From: Bacteroidaceae bacterium
GTDB lineage: Bacteria; Bacteroidota; Bacteroidia; Bacteroidales; Bacteroidaceae
NCBI GenBank assembly: GCA_900769465.1
Contig: CAAGGT010000066.1
Span: 1-45,880 of the forward strand
Reading direction: 5' to 3'
Length of the DNA: 45,880 bases
The position numbers were made by a program, and so were the translations under genes. Positions 7,804 to 15,523 of the stretch are shown in pieces (within the stretch, counting starts at the first letter, position 1; every line of letters begins with the position of its first letter). The notes beneath the pieces were generated by a model. It had not been told where the DNA came from, did not search any database, and saw nothing but the letters and a program-made list of their open reading frames with translations.

Positions 7804-7880
7804 ATAAATGGACATTAATATTTTCTGCTATCGCAGCATTAGGTACTATTGCAACTCTATTATTCACAATTTTTAATTAA
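7740..7880 (+). pseudogene. 3' remnant of a lost membrane-protein gene
   Basis: Directly after the hsdR match a different frame opens and stays open for 46 codons to TAA 7880. It reads as a charged coiled-coil piece (QERERLQKAQQDREQK) followed by a membrane helix (WTLIFSAIAALGTIATLLF). The out-of-frame join to hsdR marks a recombination scar: the tail belongs to a gene whose 5' part is gone. An ATG at 7800 (overlapping the fragment's TGA) could still start a 26-residue membrane peptide. Confidence 0.6.
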
Positions 7881-7973
7881 CTTTACAAAAACTAACCGTC
7901 AAAAGACATGCGTAAATGCTGTTTAATTAGAAGAATAAAAGAATAAAAGTATTACTCAATTAAAAATAAGCAT

Positions 7974-7981
7974 TATATTTG
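7974..7981 (+). promoter_or_regulatory. -7 box before the ATPase/TOPRIM pair
   Basis: TATATTTG fits the Bacteroides TAnnTTTG -7 element and lies 28 bases before the ATG at 8010. No clear TTTG is seen 19-21 bases above it, so the promoter is only partly supported. The 129-base gap suggests that the pair has its own transcription start inside the hsd operon. Confidence 0.4.
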
Positions 7982-8009
7982 TATGAACAAAGTTTAAAGT
8001 GTTTATGCC

Positions 8010-9185
8010 ATGATTGTCAAACGAATAAAACTTCACAATTGGAAAAACTTTCAGAATTGTGATATATCACTTACTGAAAGAACCTTTGTAATAGGAGCAA
8101 ATGCTTCGGGTAAGTCTAATTTTATTGATGCTTTAAGATTCCTACGTGATGTGTCAAAACAAGCTGGTGGCTTACAGTATGCTGTAGAAGAACGTGGAGG
8201 TATTACAAAAATTAGGTGTTTAGCAGCAAGAACTAGTACAGATGTGCGTATTGAAGTGGAACTAGGTGATCCTGACATACCGGAACCATTATGGATTTAT
8301 GAACTTGGATTTTCTCATACAGGTGGTGGTATTCGAAAAAATCAAGTACGCATAAATACAGAAAGAGTGTATTCGTTTGAACAGAAGAAGTATATTCTAA
8401 ACAGAAGTACTAAGAGTGAGAACGAGGATGAAGAAACATTGAAATATACTCACCTTGAGCAGGTATCATTAAACCGTAAGTTTAGATCCATTCAGACTTT
8501 TTTTCAAGGTATTGAATATTTAAATATTGTACCACAATTCGTTCGAGAATCTTCAACGATAATGCAAACTCGATCAAAAGAGGATTATTATGGTCGTAAT
8601 TTCCTAGAACGATTGGCAAATAAAAATGAGAGAATCAGAAATTCGTACTTTAAAAAAATTAGCCAATTTCTTAGAATAGCAGTACCTCAGTTAAGTGAAT
8701 TGAATTTTAAGAAGGATGAGATGGGAATTCCCCATCTTGAGGCAAGGTATGAGCATTGGAGAGCAAAAGGTAGTAAACAGCAAGAAGAACAGTTCTCAGA
8801 CGGTACAATTCGTTTAATTGGTTTTCTGTTTTGTTTGATTGATTGTAATGGTCTTGTATTATTGGAAGAACCGGAAATAAACTTACATTCAGGAATTGTA
8901 GCAAGATTGCCAGAGTTTATAGCCGGCATTCAGCGATCAAAAAAACAAAATCAGCAAGTAATTATTACTACGCATAGTTATGAGATGTTAGCTAATGAGG
9001 GAATAGGAACAGAGGAGGTTTTGCTTCTGCAAGGCTCTAAAGAAGGTACAACAATTGCAAAAGTCTCAGATATTGCCCATGTGAAAGCTGTTGTGGACGC
9101 AGGTTTGTCAATGGCTGAAGCTGTAATTCCACAAACGAAGCCTGCTAATATAGAATCTCTGTCCAACCTTAAGTTTGATTTTTGA
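8010..9185 (+). CDS. AAA15/OLD-type ATPase, probable defence ATPase
   Basis: The 391-residue protein is an ABC/SMC-like ATPase of the AAA15/AAA21 group. It shows Walker A GANASGKS at 29-36, the FSDGT signature-like region near 266-270, Walker B LVLLEEPE near 281-288 and the TTHS switch histidine near 320. Such ATPases work with a nuclease partner in RloAB, PARIS, Septu and OLD-type anti-phage systems. Here the partner is the next gene, whose ATG overlaps this stop (TGATG). The pair is placed between two copies of the hsdR 5' end. It is an anti-phage ATPase by family and context; trigger and exact system type are not determined. Confidence 0.85.
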   Translation: MIVKRIKLHNWKNFQNCDISLTERTFVIGANASGKSNFIDALRFLRDVSKQAGGLQYAVEERGGITKIRCLAARTSTDVRIEVELGDPDIPEPLWIYELGFSHTGGGIRKNQVRINTERVYSFEQKKYILNRSTKSENEDEETLKYTHLEQVSLNRKFRSIQTFFQGIEYLNIVPQFVRESSTIMQTRSKEDYYGRNFLERLANKNERIRNSYFKKISQFLRIAVPQLSELNFKKDEMGIPHLEARYEHWRAKGSKQQEEQFSDGTIRLIGFLFCLIDCNGLVLLEEPEINLHSGIVARLPEFIAGIQRSKKQNQQVIITTHSYEMLANEGIGTEEVLLLQGSKEGTTIAKVSDIAHVKAVVDAGLSMAEAVIPQTKPANIESLSNLKFDF

Positions 9186-9811
9186 TGGAACTCTTTATAG
9201 TCGGAGAAGATGAAGCTACACGCGCTATCATATATAGAATAATAGAATTTTGTCAGCTGAAAAATGTTAGAGTTCTTGGAGAACTTCCTGCTAGAGGTGG
9301 ACAAATAAAACAACAGATGAATAATTTTAATAAGTTGTCATATTCGTATCCCGTTGTGCTACTTACAGATTTAGACAACGGAATTTGTCCTCCTAGTTTA
9401 ATACAATCTTGGAATATTGTTAATAAAAATCCAAACTTTGTTATCAATATCGCTATTGATGAAGCAGAAGCATGGTTGATGGCAGATAGAGAGAATTTTT
9501 CAAGATATTTTCAAGTGGACAATGATTTGATACCATATCCTTATCAAACAAAGTTATGCGGCAGGACTAAAAAAACAGAAATGGAGTTTCCTTACAAGGC
9601 TAGTTTGTATTTGACTAGTCGCATTATACCTTTTTCTAAAAGTGATATTGTCAAACAGCAAATGCTTCCTCAAAATGGATCGATAAAAGGAAAAGAGTAT
9701 AATGCAGCAATGACTCCGTTTATTCGTAAGCATTGGGATATAAATAATGCAATGAACAACTCTGACAGTTTAAAACGAATGGTGGAAAGGGTTAGGGCTT
9801 TGTGCAATTAA
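9185..9811 (+). CDS. TOPRIM-like (DUF4276/RloB-type) putative nuclease partner of the ATPase
   Basis: The 208-residue protein starts with a strand carrying an acidic residue (FIVGEDE, E8), followed by TDLDNG with D62 and D64, then EAEAWLMAD (about 93-101). That order (Glu, DxD, ExEAW..AD) is typical of TOPRIM-fold proteins of the DUF4276/RloB type. These cut nucleic acid or act as effectors of ATPase partners. TTG at 9182 gives two Met-like codons, but ATG at 9185 overlapping the upstream TGA is the better start. It ends 10 bases before hsdR. Family assignment is from motifs only. Confidence 0.7.
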   Translation: MELFIVGEDEATRAIIYRIIEFCQLKNVRVLGELPARGGQIKQQMNNFNKLSYSYPVVLLTDLDNGICPPSLIQSWNIVNKNPNFVINIAIDEAEAWLMADRENFSRYFQVDNDLIPYPYQTKLCGRTKKTEMEFPYKASLYLTSRIIPFSKSDIVKQQMLPQNGSIKGKEYNAAMTPFIRKHWDINNAMNNSDSLKRMVERVRALCN

Positions 9812-9821
9812 TCATTATATT

Positions 9822-10370
9822 ATGCACTTTACCGAGGCACATTTTGAAAAAGCAATATTGGAGTTAATGCGTGACTCATTGGGGTATGATTATATATATG
9901 GCCCAGATGTTGAACGCGACTACTCTGAATCTTTGCACATCGACCTTGTGCAACAATCGCTTTATGCTATTAACCCTACATTGCCGGTTGAGGCAATTGA
10001 GGATGCAATAGCAAAGATTCGTAATATCAATTGCGGTTCACTTGTGCAACGCAATGAACTATTTACCGATTATTTGCAGAATGGTGTTGAGGTAAATTAT
10101 TTTGACGGCAAAGAACAGCGCGCAACTCGCGTAAAACTCATAGACTACGACACGCCCCTACGCAACAACTTCACCGTTGCCAACCAATGGACAGTTGAGG
10201 AGCGTTCGGTGCGCCGTGCCGACATTGTGGTATTTGTAAATGGCTTGCCATTGGTGGTTGTGGAGCTCAAATCACCATCACGTGAAAATATCGATGTCTC
10301 AGAGGCGTATGCACAGTTACGCAATTACATGATAGAGATACCATCGCTCTTTGTTTATAACGCCTTCTGC
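9822..10370 (+). repeat. 549-bp direct repeat, copy 2 (within full hsdR)
   Basis: This is the partner of 7192-7740. Copy 2 continues into the helicase domains; copy 1 breaks off at exactly the equivalent base. See the findings for the mosaic pattern of differences. Confidence 0.9.
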
Positions 10371-12848
10371 GTGATGAGTGATATGGCAACATCCAAAGTT
10401 GGCACAATCACCGCAGGCGAAGACCGCTTTATGGAGTGGAAAACAACAGATGGCACATATGAGGATTATCATTTTGCGAACTTTGATGTGCTGTTTAAAG
10501 GAATGTTTGACAAAGTGCGATTGATAGAGATTCTACGAAGCTTTATTTGCTTTTCGAAAGAAGAGAAGCAGAGTGCAAAGATTCTCGCTGGTTATCATCA
10601 ATTCTTCGCTGTACGCAAGGCTGTAAACTCCGTTGTTGAGGCTTCGCGGACTGATGGTAAAGGTGGAGTCTTTTGGCACACACAAGGTTCCGGAAAGTCG
10701 CTCTCAATGGTGTTTTTTGCAAAACGATTGCAAGATGCTGTTGATTCACCAACAATAGTCGTGTTGACAGACCGTAACGACCTTGATGGTCAATTGTACC
10801 GTCAATTTGCCAAATGTGCTGATTTCTTAAGGCAAACACCAGTACAGGCTGAGAGTCGCAAACACCTGGGCGACTTATTGCGTAACCGCAAAGCAAATGG
10901 CATATTCTTTACAACAATGCAAAAGTTTGAGGAGAGTGAAGAACCCCTTTCTAAACGTAGGAACATTGTTGTTATGGCAGACGAGGCACATCGTAGCCAA
11001 TATGGGCTTAGCGAAAAAGTGGATTGTCAAGGCCGCGTAAAGGTTGGTGCAGCACGCAGAGTACGCAACTCATTACCTAATGCTACATACATTGGATTCA
11101 CTGGTACGCCAATTTCGCAGAAAGACCGTTCAACGCGCGAGGTGTTCGGAGACTACATAGATGTTTACGACATGACTCAGGCTGTGGCCGATGGTGCTAC
11201 ACGCCCGGTGTTCTATGAAAGTCGTGTAATAAACTTGCAACTTGATGATATTGTTTTAAAAACAGTCGATGATGAATATGAGTCAATGCTTGTAAACGAA
11301 GAAGCAGGTGAGTATGCTTTGGAGAAAAGTAAGCGCGAACTTGGACGCATTGATACAATACTTGGTGCTGATGACACGCTAGATTCTCTTGTAAATGACA
11401 TTATAAACCATTATGAGGATTATCGTCAATTTGAGCAGACCGGCAAGGCGATGATTGTTGCCTATTCTCGCCCAATTGCAATGAAAATATATAATCGTAT
11501 GCTTGCTTTGCGACCTTCATGGAAAGACAAGTTGGCTGTTGTGATGACTTCGGACAACAAAGACCCCGAAGAGTGGCGAGCAGTAATTGGCAACGATGCA
11601 TACAAAAAAGAACTTGAAAAGAGGTTCAAGGATAACGATGGGCCTTTGAAGATTGTTATTGTGGTTGATATGTGGCTCACCGGCTTTGATGTACCGTCAC
11701 TATCCACAATGTATGTTTATAAACCGATGTTGGGGCATAACTTGATGCAGGCAATAGCCCGTGTAAATCGTGTATTTGGCGACAAGCAGGGTGGTTTGGT
11801 GGTTGATTATGTGGGCATTGCATCTGCTTTGAAACAAGCGATGAATGATTATACAATCCGCGACCGTAAGAACTATGGTGATACCGACATCTATAAGACT
11901 GCATATCCCGAATTTCAAAAGAAATTGGAGGTTTGCCGTGATTTATTGCACGGTTTTGATTACTCTGCTTTCTATGAGGATTCAAATATGGTACGTGCGG
12001 CAGCAATAAGCGGTGGTGCAGACTTTCTGCAAGCCCCGGAGCGGGAAAAGACAAAGGAACTTTATATAAAAGAGGCTTTATTGCTTCGTCAATCTTTGTC
12101 TTTATGTCAAAGCCTATTGATGCGAAACGAGCGTTTAGAGGCCGCGTACTTTGAGGCGGTGCGTACATTGTTGACACGAGTTGAGGGTAAAGGTAAAATA
12201 TCATTCCGTGAAATCAACGAACGCATAAATGAACTACTCAAGCAAAGTATCAAGAGTAAGGGAGTAATCAATCTATTCTCGGACATTAAGGAGGAGTTTT
12301 CAATATTTGACCCAAGATTCCTTGAGGAGATAGCGCAAATGAAGCAAAAGAATTTTGCAGTGGAACTGTTGCGTAAACTTATTGCCGAACAAATACGCGT
12401 ATACCAACGTACAAATGCAGTGCGTGCAGAGAAATTCTCTGAGATTCTTGCAAATGCAATGAGTAATTATCTCAAAGGTATGCTCACAAATGAAGAGGTG
12501 ATAGAGGAATTGCTTAAAACAGCCCGTGCTATTGTGAATGGAGAGGAGGAAAGCAAGAAACTGAATCTTACAACAGAGGAGTTGGCTTTTTACGATGCTA
12601 TCACCAAACCACAGGCTGTACAGGATTTTTACACAAATGAGCAATTAGTTGCCATTACGCGTGAATTGACCGATGCTTTGCGCACAAACAAGACCATTGA
12701 TTGGAATATGAAAGAGAGTGCCAGAGCCGGTATGCGCCGTATTATAAAACGACTGTTGAAGAAATATAAATATCCACCCGAAGGCCAAGAAACAGCACTT
12801 GAGACAATTATGATTCAATGCGAGATGTGGAGTGAAAATAATGCGTGA
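9822..12848 (+). CDS. hsdR: Type I restriction endonuclease/translocase subunit
   Basis: HsdR pumps DNA with ATP and cuts unmodified DNA far from the site. The 1008-residue protein has an N-terminal PD-(D/E)xK nuclease domain with D near 134 and VELK near 146-149. Next come helicase Walker A (TQGSGKS, near 287-293), DEAH (near 387-390), FTGTP (near 425) and the arginine-finger motif QAIARVNRV near 641-649, and then a helical C-terminal domain that docks on HsdM. All parts are present, so the enzyme should be active. The first 183 codons are duplicated at 7192. A silent-site-rich patch at about 10101-10280 differs from the other copy and uses GC-richer codons. Confidence 0.96.
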   Translation: MHFTEAHFEKAILELMRDSLGYDYIYGPDVERDYSESLHIDLVQQSLYAINPTLPVEAIEDAIAKIRNINCGSLVQRNELFTDYLQNGVEVNYFDGKEQRATRVKLIDYDTPLRNNFTVANQWTVEERSVRRADIVVFVNGLPLVVVELKSPSRENIDVSEAYAQLRNYMIEIPSLFVYNAFCVMSDMATSKVGTITAGEDRFMEWKTTDGTYEDYHFANFDVLFKGMFDKVRLIEILRSFICFSKEEKQSAKILAGYHQFFAVRKAVNSVVEASRTDGKGGVFWHTQGSGKSLSMVFFAKRLQDAVDSPTIVVLTDRNDLDGQLYRQFAKCADFLRQTPVQAESRKHLGDLLRNRKANGIFFTTMQKFEESEEPLSKRRNIVVMADEAHRSQYGLSEKVDCQGRVKVGAARRVRNSLPNATYIGFTGTPISQKDRSTREVFGDYIDVYDMTQAVADGATRPVFYESRVINLQLDDIVLKTVDDEYESMLVNEEAGEYALEKSKRELGRIDTILGADDTLDSLVNDIINHYEDYRQFEQTGKAMIVAYSRPIAMKIYNRMLALRPSWKDKLAVVMTSDNKDPEEWRAVIGNDAYKKELEKRFKDNDGPLKIVIVVDMWLTGFDVPSLSTMYVYKPMLGHNLMQAIARVNRVFGDKQGGLVVDYVGIASALKQAMNDYTIRDRKNYGDTDIYKTAYPEFQKKLEVCRDLLHGFDYSAFYEDSNMVRAAAISGGADFLQAPEREKTKELYIKEALLLRQSLSLCQSLLMRNERLEAAYFEAVRTLLTRVEGKGKISFREINERINELLKQSIKSKGVINLFSDIKEEFSIFDPRFLEEIAQMKQKNFAVELLRKLIAEQIRVYQRTNAVRAEKFSEILANAMSNYLKGMLTNEEVIEELLKTARAIVNGEEESKKLNLTTEELAFYDAITKPQAVQDFYTNEQLVAITRELTDALRTNKTIDWNMKESARAGMRRIIKRLLKKYKYPPEGQETALETIMIQCEMWSENNA

Positions 12849-12901
12849 AAAATACTTTCTTATGACAGAAACCAACCGCATAGAATAAAAAGTGAACAGT
12901 T

Positions 12902-13774
12902 ATGACCAAAATATCCATTCGATTTTATAATGACCGTGAAGTGCGAGCTATTTGGGATGAAGAAAAGTCCAAGTGGTGGTTCTCTTTGCTCGATATCGTC
13001 GGAGTGCTGAACGACCAAGACGACTATCAGAAAAACCGCAACTACTGGAAGTATCTCAAAACTAAACTCAAAGGTGAGAATAGTGAAGTGGTTAGTGGTA
13101 CTAACCAGTTGAAATTACTTGCGCCAGATGGCAAGCGACGACTCACTGATGTTCTCGACTACGATGGTGTTCTGCTTCTCGCAAAGAGCTTTCCAAATGC
13201 CCGAGCGATGCGTTTTGTCGAGTGGTTTACAAATAGTGACGAAACAATTGACGGTAAGAGCAAGTCGAAGGCATATGCCCTATTTGAGAGCAGTTTAATC
13301 GACAATATCGAGGTCGGCACAGTAAAAGGCTTGCAGCAGATCCACGCCTACCTGTTTGGTGGTTTGTACGATTTTGCCGGTCAGATTCGCACGGTGAATA
13401 TTGCAAAGGGCGGTTTTCAGTTTGCTATGGCGCAATTCCTACCGCAGACACTTGCAACCATCGAACAGATGCCCGAAACGACTTTTGAGGAGATTGCCGA
13501 CAAATATGTAGAGATGAACATCGCTCACCCGTTCCGTGAGGGCAATGGTCGTGCGACTCGTATTTGGCTCGATTTGATTCTCAAAAAACAGTTGCAGAAA
13601 TGCGTTGATTGGAGCAAGATTGACAAGAACGACTATCTGAATGCAATGCAAAAAAGTGTCGCCGACTCGTCGGATATTAAGCGTCTTTTGCAGTCTGCTT
13701 TGACCGACAAAATCAACGACCGTGAAACCTTTATGAAGGGTATAGACTACTCGTATTATTACGAACAGTCATAA
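12902..13774 (+). CDS. BRO-N-like/Fic fusion protein
   Basis: The 290-residue protein combines an N-terminal BRO-N-like domain (about 1-110, with WWFSLLDIVGVL) with a Fic domain. BRO-N domains occur in phage antirepressors and bind DNA. The Fic motif HPFREGNGRATR at 209-220 is complete, so AMP transfer is likely. The last residues S284-YYY-E288-Q289 resemble the class III C-terminal inhibitory motif [S/T]xxxE[G/N], with Gln in place of Gly/Asn. It follows hsdR by 53 bases on the same strand and closes the island. RhuM/Fic-like genes often sit in type I loci; the partner is unknown. Confidence 0.85.
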   Translation: MTKISIRFYNDREVRAIWDEEKSKWWFSLLDIVGVLNDQDDYQKNRNYWKYLKTKLKGENSEVVSGTNQLKLLAPDGKRRLTDVLDYDGVLLLAKSFPNARAMRFVEWFTNSDETIDGKSKSKAYALFESSLIDNIEVGTVKGLQQIHAYLFGGLYDFAGQIRTVNIAKGGFQFAMAQFLPQTLATIEQMPETTFEEIADKYVEMNIAHPFREGNGRATRIWLDLILKKQLQKCVDWSKIDKNDYLNAMQKSVADSSDIKRLLQSALTDKINDRETFMKGIDYSYYYEQS

Positions 13775-13792
13775 ACTAGAACATAGGCTGCG

Positions 13793-13840
13793 CTCGTTGT
13801 AAAATGCTCAAACAAGTTTGGCATTTCACTCGCTTGCACT
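13793..13840 (+). repeat. Dispersed hairpin repeat, copy A
   Basis: The copy reads GGCTGCGCTCGTTG, then a hairpin, then CACTCGCTTGCAC. The hairpin has outer stem AAATGC/GCATTT (13802-13807, 13821-13826), a one-base bulge, inner stem CAAAC/GTTTG and an AA loop at 13814-13815. It belongs to a family found in at least six gaps of the window. This copy contributes the -33 box of the following menA promoter. Confidence 0.7.
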
Positions 13841-13847
13841 ATCTTTG
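13817..13847 (+). promoter_or_regulatory. menA promoter
   Basis: TTTG at 13817-13820 and TATCTTTG at 13840-13847 are separated by exactly 19 bases, a full match to the Bacteroides consensus. The -33 box lies in the 3' arm of repeat copy A. A 7-bp inverted repeat ATCTTTG/CAAAGAT starts at the -7 box (13841-13847, 13852-13858). The menA ATG is 30 bases below. Confidence 0.75.
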
Positions 13848-13876
13848 TAAGCAAAGATTTACAAAACTAATGATTT

Positions 13877-14776
13877 ATGGAAAATAAGAAAAAACACAGT
13901 TTCAAGGCTTGGGTGTTGGCTACGCGTCCTTGGTCTTTTCCGGCGTCGGCGATGCCGGTGTTGGTGACTTTGGCCTATCTTAACTGGTGTGGCTATGCTA
14001 TTGATTGGATTGCCGGTGTTTGGGCGTTGCTCAACATCGTAATCTTCCATGCTGCGGCTAATACTTGGAGTGATTATTTTGATTACAAGCGTGGTGTTGA
14101 CCGCGAGGATGCCATTGGTGGTATGTCCATTGTGAGCGGTGAGTTCCAGGCTGTTGAGATTAAGAGGCTTGCGTGGTGTCTGCTCTCTGTAGCTGTTGTG
14201 GCGGGCATCGGGCTTATGTTGTACGCGGGCTTGACTGTCCTCTACTTCGGTTTGGCGGGATGTGCGCTCATCATGCTCTATCCCTGGCTCAAATATCATG
14301 CTTTGGGCGATTTGGATATATTCCTCACATACTCGGTGTTGCCTATTCTTGGTACATCGTTCGTGGCTACTGGCTATATGCACAAGGAGGTGCTGTGGCT
14401 GATGTTGCCAATAGGCCTCATTACGGTTGGTATTCTGCACGTGAACAATGCACGTGACATTGAGCAGGATACCCGTGCAGGCATCAAGACTTTTGCAATG
14501 CTCATTGGCAAGCGTGCATCGGTTGTGTTCTACATTGCCGAGCTTATGTTGCCTTTTGTTGCAATTCTTGTTGCTGCCATCTGCGGCGCCATGCCGTGGT
14601 GGGCGCTGGTGGTTGTGGTGGCCTTGAAGCCTGCGATTGACAATTGTCGCGCGATGCTGAAGCTCCCTGCCGAGGGCATGAAGGCGCTCATTGGTGTTGA
14701 TGAAAAGACTGCGCAGCTGCAGCTGATGTTCAGCCTGTTGCTCTCCATTTCACTTTTCGTTACCGCACAGCTATGA
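13877..14776 (+). CDS. menA: 1,4-dihydroxy-2-naphthoate prenyltransferase (UbiA family)
   Basis: The enzyme attaches the polyprenyl tail to 1,4-dihydroxy-2-naphthoate in menaquinone synthesis, in the inner membrane. The 299-residue protein has about eight membrane helices and both UbiA aspartate-rich motifs: NTWSDYFDYKRGVD near 60-73 and NNARDIEQDTRAG near 190-202. Length is typical. It is assigned to MenA rather than another UbiA branch by the N-terminal KAWVLATRPWSFPAS pattern and because Bacteroidales use menaquinone. It overlaps the next gene by 4 bases (ATGA). Confidence 0.87.
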   Translation: MENKKKHSFKAWVLATRPWSFPASAMPVLVTLAYLNWCGYAIDWIAGVWALLNIVIFHAAANTWSDYFDYKRGVDREDAIGGMSIVSGEFQAVEIKRLAWCLLSVAVVAGIGLMLYAGLTVLYFGLAGCALIMLYPWLKYHALGDLDIFLTYSVLPILGTSFVATGYMHKEVLWLMLPIGLITVGILHVNNARDIEQDTRAGIKTFAMLIGKRASVVFYIAELMLPFVAILVAAICGAMPWWALVVVVALKPAIDNCRAMLKLPAEGMKALIGVDEKTAQLQLMFSLLLSISLFVTAQL

Positions 14777-15393
14777 TGCGTCGCCTGCTGTTTACAATAG
14801 TGCTTGCTGCAGTGCTGTGGACTGTGATGTTCAGTCCTTGGACTGCGCCGCACGTGAATTTCTGGTGGATGATGACGGGCTCGGCCTGTACGCTTTCGCT
14901 CTGTGCAACGCTGTTTGCTCCGGGGTGGTGGAAAAGGGTGCATTTCACTCCTGCCAACATCCTGTGGGGCATTGCCATTGCTGTTGCTCTGTGGGGAGTG
15001 TTCTGGGTTGGCGACAAGCTGTCGCAAATGATGTTCGACTTCGCCCGTCCGCAGGTTGATACCATCTATGGAATGAAGGAGGGGCAGTCGCCGTGGCTAC
15101 TCACTGCGCTGATGCTGTTCCTCATTGGGCCTGCCGAGGAGATTTTCTGGCGTGGATATGTGCAGGAGAATCTCTCCAAAAAGTGGAATGCCAATGTGGG
15201 CTTTGTGGTTACAACGCTTATATATGCGCTTGTACACGCGGGGTCGTTTAACTTTATGCTCATTATGGCGGCTCTTGTGGCCGGTGCGGCTTGGGGCTTG
15301 TTATACCGTCTGTTTCCCAAATACTTTGCGGCGATAATCATTTCGCACGCGCTGTGGGATGTGGCGGTGTTTATATGGTTCCCGATAATGTAA
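14773..15393 (+). CDS. CPBP family intramembrane metalloprotease
   Basis: The 206-residue membrane protein is of the CPBP (Rce1/Abi) family. Motif 1 EExxxR is at E122-E123-R128 and the further metal-site histidines are H155 (LVHAG) and H192 (SHALWD). Six or so hydrophobic helices are visible. Family members cut prenylated or bacteriocin-type peptides, or serve as immunity proteins. Translation is coupled to menA through ATGA, so it may act on the same membrane pathway, but the substrate is unknown. Confidence 0.88.
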   Translation: MMRRLLFTIVLAAVLWTVMFSPWTAPHVNFWWMMTGSACTLSLCATLFAPGWWKRVHFTPANILWGIAIAVALWGVFWVGDKLSQMMFDFARPQVDTIYGMKEGQSPWLLTALMLFLIGPAEEIFWRGYVQENLSKKWNANVGFVVTTLIYALVHAGSFNFMLIMAALVAGAAWGLLYRLFPKYFAAIIISHALWDVAVFIWFPIM

Positions 15394-15458
15394 AGTTGTT
15401 TAAAAGGAGCGATTACTGCGTTGAACTCGCACCTTTTGAATAAACTTTAATGAATATA

Positions 15459-15501
15459 AGTTGATGTTGTGTTACGCTTGACCGAAGCTTTAGCATCAAC
15501 T
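15459..15501 (+). other. inverted repeat before radA
   Basis: AGTTGATG (15459-15466) and CATCAACT (15494-15501) pair around a 27-base loop. It lies in the 130-base gap between the CPBP gene and radA, 22 bases before the radA ATG. It could be a leader structure or a weak terminator; no U-run follows. Confidence 0.4.
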
Positions 15502-15523
15502 GTAGAGACAAATTTAAAATGAC

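Noticed and set aside
8010..9811. Naming the pair as PARIS, Septu or a retron ATPase system
   Set aside because: No DUF4435-type effector, HNH motif or reverse transcriptase is seen; motif-level similarity is not enough for a named call.
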